A DNA stretch of 64,000 nucleotides. It comes from Pterois miles. Lineage: Eukaryota > Chordata > Actinopteri > Perciformes > Scorpaenidae. The position numbers and the translations under genes are program-made. Where the stretch lies: NCBI GenBank assembly GCA_947000775.1, contig CAMQGK010000008.1:16937001-17001000 (forward strand). Direction: 5' to 3'. Below, piece after piece: positions 1 to 11,467 of the stretch (within the stretch, counting starts at the first letter, position 1; each line of letters starts with the position of its first letter). Below the pieces are notes generated by a model. It saw nothing but the letters and a program-made list of their open reading frames with translations. It was not told the origin of the DNA and did no database searches.

Positions 1-376
1 ACCATAGAATCATTTTACTTCCCATAATACGACCGTTTTCATGATTTTTTCAACATACAAAAATTTGACATTTTCATCGAAAAATTTCGACATACTATAC
101 TATGACATTTTTTTTGACATACTACACTATGACAAATATTTCACCAAAAATGTTAGTATTACTTGTAATTCTATTCAACACTCAAGTATAGCATGTCAAA
201 AAAAGTCAGTATAGTATGTCGAAAAAAGTGAAAAAAGTTCCAGTGTAGTATGTCGAAAAAAGTGAGAAAAGTCATAGTATAGTATGTCCAAAAATTTGTC
301 ATAGTAAAGTATGTCAAAAAAAGTGGGAAAAAAAGTCATAGCATAGTATGTCGAAAAAAAGTGAGAAAAGTCAGAA
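1..376. repeat. AT-rich minisatellite, left arm
   Basis: A tandem array with the conserved core CATAGTATAGTATGTC followed by an A-rich spacer (AAAAAAGTG...), period about 33-38 bp and variable. It continues to the left edge, so its true start is outside the window. It is separated from the right arm by a LINE fragment. Confidence 0.9.
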
Positions 377-380
377 AAAT

Positions 381-1540
381 AAGATAAGATAAGATGAGCC
401 TTTATTAATCCCCGGAGGGAAGTTCGGGTGTCATAGCAGCATCAACACAGTACAGATAAATACAGTATAGTAAAAATTAAAAGAGAAGGTGCAATGAAGG
501 AAAATTGAAAATAAAATAAGTAACAGTAATAAGTAAAGTGCAGCAGGTGGTGGGTATTGTATATGCATTGCATATATATATGTACTTATATAATTATATG
601 TAATTATATACATTTGGAATAAATACGGAGCAGATGATCAGAGTCACATGGGGGTCAGACCTTGGTTCTGGAGCCTGATGGCCACCAACAGAAAGGACTG
701 ACCCAGACGGTTTGTAGTGTGCCGAGGGGGGATCAGTCCCTGGCTGAATGTACTCCTCATCTGGACCAGTTGGTCATAGAGGGGGTGGGAGGGGTTCTTC
801 AGAATAGACTCCAGCTCGCAGGATGTCCTGCTGGGCTGTTGGGGGCTGGATGGTCAAACCTGTTGAAGAACAGGTTTAACTGGTTTGCCTGTTCCAGCGT
901 CCTCCACTGCAGGGCCTGGCTGTTTGTAGCCCGTTATCCTCCTGAAGCCTCCCCACACCTCCCTGGAGCTGCTGGCTTGTAGTTTCCCCTCCAGCTTGTC
1001 CTTGTAGGCGTCCTTAGCCAGCTGAAGCTCCTTCTTCAGCTCCTTCTGGACAGCCTTGGTCCCCTCTGTGTCCCTGGCCAAGAAAGCCCTCTTCTTCCTG
1101 TTCAACAGGGTTTTGATGTGCCCTGTGATCCAGGGCTTGTTGTTAGGATAGCAGCATACCTTTCTGGTGGGTACGATGCTCTCCTCACAGAACCGGATGT
1201 AGTCTGTTATGGTGTGAGAGTCCCTCGATGTCCTCACCATGGACCCTCTCAAACATCCCCAGTCTGTAGTCCTGTAACACTCCCTCAGCTCCTCCTCAAC
1301 ATCTGCAGACCACTGCTGTACAGTCCTGATGGTGGCGGGCTGTCTCCTAACAACAGGCTTGTATTTGGGTGGGAACCAGCCTGATGAGGTTGTGGTCTGA
1401 TCCTCCGAGGGGGGGCAGGGCAGTGGAGCTGTATGCCTCCTTAGTGTTGGCATACAACAGGTCCAGGGTCTTGTTTTCTCTAGTGTTACAGGTTACATAC
1501 TGGGTGAAGTTGGTTAGTGTCTTGGAGACTTTAACGTGGT
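381..1540 (-). mobile_element. L2/CR1-type LINE fragment with reverse transcriptase deleted
   Basis: On the minus strand the frame at 1453-854 encodes KYKPVVRR, TVQQWS, YPNNKPWITGHIKTLL and REVWGGFRRITGY, the linker between endonuclease and reverse transcriptase of fish L2/CR1-like LINEs. Downstream, in another frame, it continues as DQLVQMRSTFSQGL and RLGQSFLLVAIRLQNQ, resembling the extreme C-terminus of such ORF2 proteins (...SFxPxAIRLxN). No reverse-transcriptase motif lies between them, so the domain is missing. The 3' end (at 381) has ATTAATAAAGG followed by a TCTTA repeat tail. Assignment to L2 rather than another clade is from memory. Confidence 0.75.
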
Positions 1541-3350
1541 TAAAGTCATAGTATAGTATGTCAAAAAATAATCATAGTATAGTATGTCGAAAAAAGTGGA
1601 AAAAAGTCAGCATATTATGTCGAAAAATAGTCATAGTATAGTATGTCAAAAAAAGTGGAAAAAAAGTCATAGTACAGTATGTCGAAAAAATAGTCATAGT
1701 ATAGTATGTCGAAAAAGTGAAAAAAGTCATAGTATGTTGAAAAAGTGAAAAAAGTCATAGTATAGTATGTCCAAAAATATGTAATATAGTTTGTCAAAAA
1801 AGTGGGAAAAAATTCATAGTATAGTATTACGAAAAATGTCATATTATAGTATGTCCAAAAAAGTGAAAAAAAAGTCATAGTATAGTTTGTTGAAAAAGTG
1901 GGAAAAAGTCACAGTACAGTATGTCGAAAGAAAGTGGGGAAAAAAGTCATAGTATAGTATTACAAAAAATGTCATCATAGTATAGTATGTCAAAAAAGTG
2001 AGAAAATAGTTATAGTATATCGAAAAAGTGGGAAAAAAAAGTCATAGTATAGTATGTCGAAAAATATGTCATAGTACAGTATGTTGAAATGAAATTCATA
2101 CTATAGTATGTCAAAAAAGTGGGGAAAAAATATATCATAGTAATACTATGTCCAAAAATGTCATAGGATGGTATGTCGAAAAATGGGAAAAAAAATAGTC
2201 ATAGTATGTCTAAAAATAGTATAGTATGTCTAAAAAATAAAAAAAAAATCTGAGTATAGTATGTCAAAAACACAAAAAAGTCATAGTATAGTATGTCGAA
2301 AAGAAAAACGGCAATAATATAGTACATTGAAAAATCAAAAAAGTCATAGTATAGTATGTCCAAAAATATAAAAGTCATCGTATAGTTATATAATATAATA
2401 TAGTTAGTAATAGTTATATAAGTATAATTTAAAAACTCACAGTATGTTGATAAAACAAAAAAGTCATAGCATAGTGTGTACAACACAATAAAAAGTCATG
2501 GTGCAGTACGTCTAAAACATTAAAAAAAATCATAGTATAGTATAATGAAAAAACAAAATTCGTAGTATGTGTCGAAAAAAATGTCAGTGTAGTATGACGA
2601 AAAATCAAAAAGTCATGGTACAGTATGTTCAAAAATATAAAGTCATATTATAGTATGTCCAAAAAATAAAAATGTCAGTATAGTATGTCTAAAAAACAAA
2701 AAGTCAAGGCATAGTATGTCCAAAAAAATATAAAAAGTCATAGTACAGTATGTCAAACAAACAAAAAAGTCAAGGTATAGTATGTCGAAAAAATTTTTAA
2801 AGTCATAGTATAGTATGTTTATAAAATAAAAGTCATAGTATAGTATGTCCAAAAAAATAATTAAAAAGTGATACGTCAAGAAATAAAAAGTCATAGTATA
2901 TTATGTCTAAAAATAATTACAAAAAACATAACATAGTATGTCCAAAGATAAAAACTCATTGTATACTCGGTTGAAGAAACAAAGTCATAGTGGAGCATGT
3001 CCAAAAACTAAGTAACAGTATAGTATGTTGAAAAATCCAAAAAGTCATAGTATAGTATGTCCAAAAATATTAAAGTCATAGTATAGTATGTCACAAAATG
3101 TAAAAACTCACAGTACGTTGATAAAACAAAAAAGTCATAGCATAGTATGTACAAAACAATAAAAAAGTCATGGTGTACTATGTCTAAAAAAAATAAAAAG
3201 TATATAGTATAGTATATTGAAAAACCAAAAAAGTCGTAGTTTTGTTCAAAAATATAAAAAGTCATAGTATAGTATGTCCCAACATATTAAAAAGTCATGG
3301 GATCGTATGTCCAAAAGAAAGTGAAAAAGTCAAAATATGGTATATTGAAC
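1541..3350. repeat. AT-rich minisatellite, right arm
   Basis: The same core as the left arm recurs roughly every 35-40 bp for 1.8 kb (some 45-50 copies), with spacers of variable length and composition. Units drift from AAAAAAGTG-type spacers on the left to AAAAATAAAAAGT-type on the right. Reading frames here are artefacts of low complexity. Confidence 0.92.
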
Positions 3351-3357
3351 CCATAAT

Positions 3358-3620
3358 AAGCACTCTACTCCCCTTGACTACACCCAAATTTCCCTCCGGG
3401 GATTAATAAAGGTTCTTTATCTTATCTTATGTTACATGACATGGGTGTGATGAATCCTGTCTGGGAACAGCTATTCCCTTTTTGTAACGGCCTGCTCAAA
3501 AAACAAAGATAATAAAGAAGATAATGCATTTCTTTTGACATGAAAGTAACCTTAATGAATTTTTAAGACCTGCCAAAATTGGATTTAACACATTTTGTGA
3601 GATTTTTTTTAGTTGTAGTC
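3358..3620 (+). mobile_element. dispersed repeat (hAT-like) copy with an inserted LINE tail
   Basis: Matches 11468-11740 along most of its length: ACTCCCCTTGACT, GATGAATC(C/T)TGTCTGGGAA, a GCTCAAAAAACAAA stretch, and GACCTGCCAAA(A)TTGGATTTAA. Relative to that copy it has an extra approximately 50 bp (about 3382-3432) that is a LINE 3' end (CTCCGGGGATTAATAAAGG plus a TCTTA tail). Confidence 0.7.
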
Positions 3621-4242
3621 TTGTCAATAATGACCCTGCAAAATGAATGGGGACAGTTTTGCAGACAAGGACAGTTGAAAAAGTGACATTAGTTTAGGGA
3701 AGCGACAGTGTCTGATGCTCACTTTGTCACAAGATTGTTGGACGGCTTAAGACTCTGTGTAAATTAGGTTAAAGTTATGGACTTGGGGACGCATTATGCC
3801 AATGAGGGTCCTCACAAGTACAGTACTGACACGCCTGTGTTAGTATGCATGCGTCGTCCTCTTTCCACCAGCTGTGCTCAGTCCGCCCTGACATTGAAAA
3901 CCTTCACTTGAAACTGGGTGTGTATAAATGAATATCTACACACACACACAGTTAACCTGTGTGTGTGCACTCTGTACCTGTAGGTGTGTATTTTAGTGTG
4001 TGTTTGATCCACACTGTGGTGAGACAGGGAACTCTAATTAGCTCTCTCTCCTCTTTAGACCCCTTTTAGATCCCCTCTCTTCTGCAAGCCAAGCACTCCG
4101 ACAAACACACACACACACCTGATTTCATTAATGTTGATTGGCCCAGTAGGACCCCTTTGCTGCCTTGCTCACACACACACACACACATTGACAAACACAC
4201 ACTCATCCCTGCTGCCATAAAAGCATTTTGCACCTACGGTGG

Positions 4243-4245
<3 letters not shown>
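3621..4245. other. gene-free stretch with short CA runs
   Basis: No exon is recognised. It holds short interrupted ACAC/GTGT runs and otherwise apparently unique AT-rich sequence. Confidence 0.5.

Positions 4246-4299
<54 letters not shown>
4246..4299. repeat. (AC)27 microsatellite
   Basis: An uninterrupted AC run immediately before the purine-rich block. Confidence 0.97.
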
Positions 4300-4301
<2 letters not shown>

Positions 4302-4379
4302 CCCCTGCCTCTCTCACCTTCCACACTCTTAATTAACGAGTGAGGAGAAAACTGCTGAATACAAAGAAAGACATCGCAT

Positions 4380-7300
4380 TACAATCAGAAAGAGGGAGAG
4401 AGAGGAGAAACGAGGAGCAGGGGAAGAAGAGGAGGAGGAGGGTGAGAGACACGAAGAGAGGAAGGGGAGGAAAAAAGAGAGAGGGTTAAAAAAGAAAAGA
4501 TTGGTTTCTCTCGGCTGTTTAAAGACTAATTGGCCGATAAAAATAATAGAAGAGATGGAGGAAGAAAGTGAGGAAGAAGGGAGGGCAAAGGAGATGAGTG
4601 GAATGGAGGAAAGGTGAGAGGAAGAGTAGGACAGACTGGAAGAAAGAAAGGATAAAGTGGGTGTAAAGGGAGGATAAAATACAGGAGAGGAAGAGGGAGC
4701 AGAGGAAAAGGACGGACAAACAGGAGAGGAGGACTAACAGGTGGAGGACAGGAATGGTGAAGAGGAGGTAGAGAAGAAGGGAATAAAAAATGGAGACAAA
4801 AACGTAATGAGGGAGTGGGAGAAGAGGATGAGGCCAGATAAAAGGGGGATGAGAGAGAGATATAAAAACCAAAGTTGGAACGAGAAAAGAAGAACAAGTG
4901 GAGGAAAGAGTGAGAGGAGGAGGAAACAAAAGGAGACTGAAAGAAGAAAGGGAAGTAGAGAAACTGGAGAATAAAGGAGAGAAAAGAGTGATGAGGATGA
5001 GGAGAAGAAAGGGGTGAGGAGAGCTGGAATGGATAAAGGGGAAATAAAAATGATAGGAAAGAATGGTGATGAAGAAAGGAAAAAAGAAAGAGAAGAAGAA
5101 AGTGAGGAAGAAGAGAGGGCAAAGGAGATGAATGGAATGGAGGAAAGATGAGAGAGGAAGAGTAGGACAGATTGAACGAGGGGGAGGAAGAGAGAAACAG
5201 GAGAAGAAAGAAATGAATGAAAAGAAGATAAAAATCAGGAGAGGAAGAGGGAGCAAATGATCGGTAGAGAAGAAGGGAATGAAAGGGGAGACAAAAAGGT
5301 AATGAGAGAGTGGGAGAAGGGAGGATGAGGTGAGAGAGATGAAAAGGGCAGGAAAAGTAAAGTGAGATGGAAGTTGGGAAAGAGGGAAGTAGAACAAGTG
5401 AAGGAGAGAAAAGAGTGATGAGAAGAAAGGGGTAAAGAGGAACGTAAGAGGACAAATGATAGAAAAGGAAAGGATGGAAGTAGAGGAATGGAGAACAAGT
5501 GGGTGAGGAGAGTATATGCATGAGGAAAGGAAACGAGAAAAGGAGAGGAGGGAAAAACTGAGGAGAGAAGAACGGTGAAGAAGAAAGGAAAAGGAAGGTG
5601 AAGAGAAAAAGTGTAGAAGAAGAGGGAAAGAAGGATGCGTAGATCTTAGAAAGGATAGAAAAGAGGCACAGAAAGAAATGGATGAAAGGGGAGGATAAAA
5701 AATCAGGAAGGACGAGGGAGCAGAGGAAAAGGATGAGCAAATGTAGGAGAGAAGGAATAACAGGTGAAGGACAGGAATGATGATGAGGGGGTAGAGAAGA
5801 AGGGAATAAACAGACAGACAAAAATGCAATGAAAGTGGGAGAAAGGTGGATGAGGTGACAAAAAAGGGGATAAGAGAGATGAAAAGGAAAGTTGGGGAAG
5901 GGGAAAGAAGAACAGGCACAGGAGAGGAAAGAAAGGAGGTGGCAATGAAGAGAGGAGACTGAAAGAAGAAAGGGAAGTGGAGAAATGGAGGGTAGAGGAG
6001 AGAAAACAGTGATGAACAGAAGATGGGTGAGGAGAGCTAGAAGGATAAAGGGGAAATAATAAAAATGACAGAAAAGGATGGTGATAAAAGGAAAAAAGAT
6101 CAGGGAAGGAAGTGAGGAAGGAGAGAAGGAATAACAGGTGGAGGACAGGAACGATGAAGAGGACATGGAGAAGAAGGGAATAAGAGGAGAGACAAAGGCC
6201 ATGAGAGAGTGGAGGATGAGGTGAGAGGGATGAAAAGGAGAGGAAAAGATGGAAGTTTGGAAAGGGGGAAAGAGGGGAAGTGGAAATGAAGGGGGAGACA
6301 GAGAGGAGGAAGATGAGAGAACAGAGAAATTGACTGGATGGCATGACAACTGGATGGTAGGAGCGGAAAGAGGGATGAAGATGAGGAAAGGAGAGAAGAG
6401 GCAATTGATAGAAAAGGAAAGGGTTTAAGTGGAGGAAGGAAGAACAGGAGGAGGAGGAGAAAGAGGGGATGAGGAGAGCACAACATGAGAGGAAAAGAAA
6501 CAAGAAAAGGAGAGAAGGGAAAAACCAGAGAAAGACAAGAACAGTGATGAACAAAGGAAAGGGAAGATGAAGAGACAAGTGTAGAGGGGCAGGAGGATGA
6601 ACAGATCTTAGAAAGGATAGAGAAGAGTAAGAGAAAGAAATGGATGAAAGGGGAGGAATGAAAGGATAAAAACAAATGAGGAGAGGAAGAGGGAGCAGAG
6701 GAGGTACAGAGGACATAAAATGAGGAGAGACAGAATAACGGGTGGAGGACAGGAATGATGAAGAGGAGATAGAAAAGAAGGGAATGAAAGGGGAGACAAA
6801 AAGGTAATGAGGGTGGGAGAAGGGAGGATGAGGTGAGATAAAAAAGGGTAAGAGAAGAAAAGGAAAGTTGGCGGAGGGGAAAGAAGAGCAAGTGGAGGAA
6901 AGGAAGTGGAGAAATGGAAGAGAAGAACTGTGGAGGGTAGTGGAGATAAAAGAGAGATGAGGAGAAAGGGATGAGGAGAGCAAAAAGAGGTAGAAAGGGG
7001 AGGAACACCATGGAGGAAAGGAGTCAGAAAAGAAAACGTAGATGAATGGAGCAGAGGAGAAGAATGGTGGTGAGAGCATGGAAAGGAGGAGAAGAGGAAA
7101 GAAAAAGATGAGGAGGATGGTGGTAAGAAAGGAGAAGTAAGATGTGGCGGGAAAAGGAGAAAATGGGGAAGAGCAGATGGACGAGAGGGCGTGGAAAAGA
7201 AGGGATGAAAGATGGAGTGATCACAAAAAAGGAGGTGGGAGGTGAAGAAAGGTATGTGGGGAAAAGGAGGTGGAGGAGAGGAACTGTGGAGGATCCAGGA

Positions 7301-7560
7301 GGAGGAAGAACAGGTCAAAAAGAAGGGATGGAAGATGGAGAGAGGACAGGAAAATAGGAGGAAGAGAAAGGGATGTAGTCAAAAGAAAAATGAAGAAGAG
7401 CAAGACGAAAGGGGGATGAGAAAGAGGACATAAGAAGAAAAGCCAAAAATGGTGAGGAAAAGGGGGAATGAAATGTGCAAGAGGAAAGGAAAAGGGAAGT
7501 ATGGGAGAGGAAGAGGAGGAAAAGGAGGACAGGAGAAAGAGGGATGATGATGAGGAGGAG
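4380..7560. repeat. 3.2-kb purine-rich (GA) degenerate tandem repeat block
   Basis: The plus strand is overwhelmingly A and G for 3.2 kb. Higher-order similarity is visible: the phrase GGTGGAGGACAGGAATG or a close variant recurs near 4740, 5764, 6137 and 6731, followed each time by AGAAGAAGGGAATRAAAG and GACAAA...ATGA-type phrases, so units are several hundred bp long. Because the complementary strand is pyrimidine-rich and nearly stop-free, it shows open frames up to 607 codons of Ser/Pro/Leu/Phe; these are not genes. Confidence 0.9.
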
Positions 7561-7687
7561 TGTGCAGCTTCCTCAGGAGGAAGCTGAAAAATGTGACCTT
7601 GTTCCGAGACCTGGTGACATTTCCTCCACCCAGCTGATAGACGCTTAATAAGGCAGGTCAGCGCCATTTTTAACCACGACAGCAACA

Positions 7688-7694
<7 letters not shown>

Positions 7695-7748
<54 letters not shown>
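7695..7748. repeat. (CA)27 microsatellite
   Basis: A pure CA run just right of the purine block. Confidence 0.97.
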
Positions 7749-7751
<3 letters not shown>

Positions 7752-8099
7752 GAAGTGTGTTTTCTAGTGACGGATGGAGGTGAGAGTGGAAAGCTAGCAG
7801 GGCTGCAATTATTACATTTAAAAATGAAATAAAGATAATTAAAAATGATCTTTTCTAAAGGTGGTATTGATGAGACGTTATTATCCCACAGTACAACGCA
7901 CAAAGGAATTAAAGGAGTTACTCACAGCAACGTCTTGGAAAAAACATTAAATTCTTAGAAATGTCATCATTCATTCAACGCTATCAGTTAAAGGGTTAAA
8001 AGAAATATGAGTTAATTACTTAAAAAGCAGCTCATCACTTTAAGGAGAAAAGCTGGTCCACCTTAAGAAAGAGCCGGCGCAGATACAGATAACGTATCC

Positions 8100-8315
8100 T
8101 CGGCAGTGCCCAAGAGGTAAACTGGCACCTCTCCAGCAACCAGTTGGTCTTGGTCCATGGGGGACTTGAACCGGTGACCTCCGCCTCCTAACCCAAGTCC
8201 GCCTCCTAACCCAAGTCCGCCTCCTAACCCAAGTCCGCCTCCTAACCCAAGTCCGCCTCCTGACCCAAGTCCGCCTCCTAACCCAAGTCCTTACGAACTG
8301 AGCTACTGCCGCCCC
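8100..8315 (-). mobile_element. tRNA-derived SINE with expanded promoter interior
   Basis: Minus-strand head GGGGCGGCAGTAGCTCAG. The A box lies within 8305-8289 and the B box GGTTCAAGTCC at 8172-8162, the polymerase III internal promoter of a tRNA-type SINE. The body shares GAGAGGTGCCAGTTTACCTC with the SINE at 49669-49983; the LINE-like tail is missing here. Between the boxes are six 18-bp units (8181-8288), so the box gap is about 116 bp instead of about 27 bp in the other copy. Confidence 0.8.
8181..8288. repeat. 18-bp minisatellite, six units, inside the SINE
   Basis: Unit CCGCCTCCTAACCCAAGT repeated six times with one substitution (TGACCC in unit 5). On the minus strand it reads as a repeated RTWVRR peptide, an accident of the 18-bp period. 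Confidence 0.95.
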
Positions 8316-8439
8316 ACATTTTAACCACATTGAATATTTGTAAATACTTTCATGTCTATATGAACTTTCCACATCTTATCTCGACAACATCGTCCTAAAG
8401 TTACAGATCCACATTGGTCTTGTTTTATTAATACTACAG

Positions 8440-8600
8440 TATATTCATGGCTACCCGCTTAGTTTGGTACATTTTACTATTATTTATTTTTCTTGTAAGG
8501 CACTTTGAGCTGCATTTTACGTATGAAAGGTGTTGAATAAATAAAGTTTATTATTATTACCCTTATTATTATTATCATTATTATTATTATTACAGTTTAA
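8440..8600 (+). mobile_element. LINE/SINE 3' tail of the GGCACTTTGAGCTGCA type
   Basis: GTAAGGCACTTTGAGCTGCA, GTATGAAAGGTGTTGAATAA and AATAAAGTTTATTATTATT form the common 3' end of a fish non-LTR family with an ATT-repeat tail. Two more copies lie at 25.98-26.44 kb. No coding part is attached. Confidence 0.6.
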
Positions 8601-10080
8601 AGAGAACTTTTTAAGATGTTTAATGCAGATAATATCTATTTTGGGGAGAAAAAAATAGTAAACTTTTTAACAACTATTTTCCGATATTTTAAATCATTAG
8701 TTGCAGCTCATTTCAAAAAATGCTGAAACTACAAAAATGGTGGAAAACATGCATGAGCTGAAACAATTAGTTCTTTAATTGTTCAATCAACAGACATTCA
8801 TTTGCAATAATTTTGCTAATCTATTAATTGCTTAGGTATTTTTTAAAGCAAAAAATGCAATTACTCTCTGGCTTCTCAGATGTGAAAAATTGCAGTTTTA
8901 CAGATGAATATATCTTGATTTTGGACTGTTGGCGGATCAGATTAACACGTCTTCCTAACGTACAGCGGCTGAGCGAACTCTGGCGACGGCGGCGAGAAAA
9001 TATTGTCCAGATATACGACGAGCGCCGTCTCCGTCTAACTGTCAGCTACCATCTAAATAGGTTGGAGATGCAGGAAACAGTCAGCCAGCACTTTTCCACA
9101 CAGGAAACGCTGCTTTGCCTGTTCGCTGAAGCTCAGAGCAGTTAGGACAGTTTTCCCGTCATGATATTTATGTGCAGCAGTATCAGCCTCACATATCCAG
9201 CTAGTTACGCTAACGTAGTTTTACGATGTTTTTCCATATGTTTTCATGTGTGAAAAGACCCAAAATGAACAGTGTAAGCGGACTACTTGATTACTAGAAA
9301 CAGATTATTTAAACAGTGTTTGTGTAGGAATGATTCTGTCCCAGACTGTTTGATTACTATAAGCTATTGATCACTGTATTATTGCTCTTTAACTTCAATA
9401 AAAGTTGGTTTATTTTATTTTTTTGTTAAATATTGCTCTGCCTTATGTCGCGAGAGCTGAATCAGTGGGTCTTGCAGTTCCACTTTTTATTATTTTCAAA
9501 TAAAAGGTTTATGTATTTGCCTTTAATTGTTTTTTTACTTTTTTATATCCATATTTTATCCCTGATTCCCTTAACAAGAAAACCTTTGAGGAATCCTGAC
9601 CAGCTCTGTCCAGGATCCAGCTGTTTATTTTCAGTGACACTGATTGAATTTTTGGTGAAAAAAGTAACTGCATTGGTTTCACGTCATTGAACTGTATCAC
9701 AGATGAGCCAAATATTGTCCTTGAAACGTATCAGAATCATATCGTATCCTCAAAAAAACATATCGTTACCGCTCTAAATCTGATGTTCGCTCGTTCGCAT
9801 TGCACCCAGTTAGGAAGATGTGTTCGATGGGCATTTTTCTGACCAAACATTTTATAGACCAAACAATTAATCCGAAAAAGGAAAATACAAAGTAAGTTAG
9901 TTGCAGCTCTAATTGCCAGGCAGAAAGGTAGCATACCAGAATTAATTCAGCCACAGAAAGACATTTGACTTGAAATTGTGAAGTTACAGATTTAAGTTTT
10001 CAGGTCAGCAGCGGGGCGATCAAAGCCACAACTTTTTTATTTGAAGTTGCAGGACAGTTTTTAAAACAGCGGGCCAAACC
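8601..10080. other. gene-free stretch with dispersed-repeat remnants
   Basis: No exon is recognised. From about 9720 to 9990 there is a remnant containing TTTATAGACCAAACAATTAAT and GTTGCAGCTCTAATT, shared with the repeat family at 33.1, 37.8 and 44.1 kb. From 10085 to 10540 the plus strand is again purine-rich. Confidence 0.5.
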
Positions 10081-10634
10081 TGCTGCCTAAAGGAGAAAAC
10101 GAAAGGACAGGAGAGGACAGAGAGAAGAATGGGTCGGGATAAAAATAATATGAGAGTAACAGATAGAGGACAGGAGGGAGCAGAGGGGAGGTGAGGAGGA
10201 GGAGGATGCATGTAGAATAGAGGGATGAAAGAGGAAGAGAGGAGGGGGTCTGAGTGATAAAAATAGGGAAGGGCAGGAGATGAGAGGGATGAAAAGGAGG
10301 GAAGGCAGGGAATACGAAGGAGGAAACGAGGGGCGAGCGCAAGATGAAAGAGAAATTTAAGAAGTTCTTTATTTCAACGCACCTTGAACCTGTTTCATTG
10401 CTAAAAAACATGATGAATAGAGGACAGAAGTAGAGGGTAAGATGGTGACAGAGAGCAGAGGAAGAGGAGTAAAAAGTAGTGGAGGGCAAGAGGAGCGCAG
10501 GATGGAAAGAGGAGGAAGAGGAGGGAGGGCAGGTTTATGGTTGCTGTTATGCAGAAATGTAAACACTTTGCAACGTTCGCAGAAAACAATGACACCGCAG
10601 GGAGAGGAAGGTGTGCATGGGAGTGTGTTTCTGT

Positions 10635-10636
<2 letters not shown>

Positions 10637-10676
<40 letters not shown>
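10637..10676. repeat. (TG)20 microsatellite
   Basis: TG run ending in GCGTGTGCACGTG. Confidence 0.97.
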
Positions 10677-10681
<5 letters not shown>

Positions 10682-11139
10682 GCACGTGCTCCTGTGTGGG
10701 TGGGTGCAGCAACAGCACCACGGGGAGCGGAAGGAGAACGACGGAGGTGAAATGAGAGAGAAAGAGAGAGAGAGAGCCGACCCCGGCAAAACTGGAGATA
10801 TGAGATTTCTATCATAAACGGATGCTGCATAAAGGGAGGACCAGACGCAACACTTACAGCCTGCTTTCATACTCAGGATCAAAGCATGAAGTTCCTGAAC
10901 AAGCTGAACGTAGTACAGCGGTGCTGAAAACTCCACATTTTAATACACTTTGTATTTGTATGTACTTTGCTGCACCAGCTGAGGCGACGGTTTGAAACCA
11001 CGTCGTGACTTCTTACAGTGGAGCTGTACTGACGGCACAGTCAAGACGCTGGATTAAGGCCTCTAGTTTCATGGCGGTGTGGGCATGGCTGGGGGGTAAC
11101 TAGACTAGATTAGGGACTTTAATTAACTGTTTTACCAAT

Positions 11140-11230
11140 AACCGGCATGAATTATTTTAACCGATTAACACATTGGTTAAACCAGGGGTCTCAGCTTGGA
11201 CTTCCAGCTGAGGAGTTGTAGCTTGTAGCC
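11140..11230 (-). mobile_element. fragment of the hAT-like family found whole at 19.66-20.73 kb
   Basis: Contains TTTTAACCGATTAACA and GACTTCCAGCTGAGGAG, matching the right end of the 19.66-20.73 kb element (TCGGTTTAACGGTTAATT, CTCCTCGGCTGGAAGTCC) in reverse complement. Confidence 0.5.
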
Positions 11231-11467
11231 TCGTAGCATTTATTCACTGACAACTAAACTGAACACACACTGTGCTACAGCTACGTTCACAGCTATAACA
11301 CCACCAACAAACACACACTCACCACCACACACACACACGGTCTGTCAGAAACTCACTAAAGTTATGCTACAGCGGGTATGAAGCCTTCACCAATGCTAGC
11401 AGCTGCCTAGTTTGACAAAAGCAACGTCAGTGAAATAACTCAGCCTTTCTGCGAGGTTTCTCCACTA

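Noticed and set aside
4526..6349. 607-codon open frame on the minus strand, with others of 458, 466 and 303 codons overlapping it
   Set aside because: They lie in a purine-rich tandem repeat; the pyrimidine strand lacks A-containing stop codons. The products are Ser/Leu/Pro/Phe low complexity, several frames are open at once, and there are no splice sites or family likeness.
8040..8372. 110-codon frame with repeated RTWVRR
   Set aside because: Produced by the 18-bp repeat being a multiple of three inside a SINE.
8828..9145. 105-codon plus-strand frame
   Set aside because: No domain, starts in AT-rich low complexity, and no splice or promoter support.
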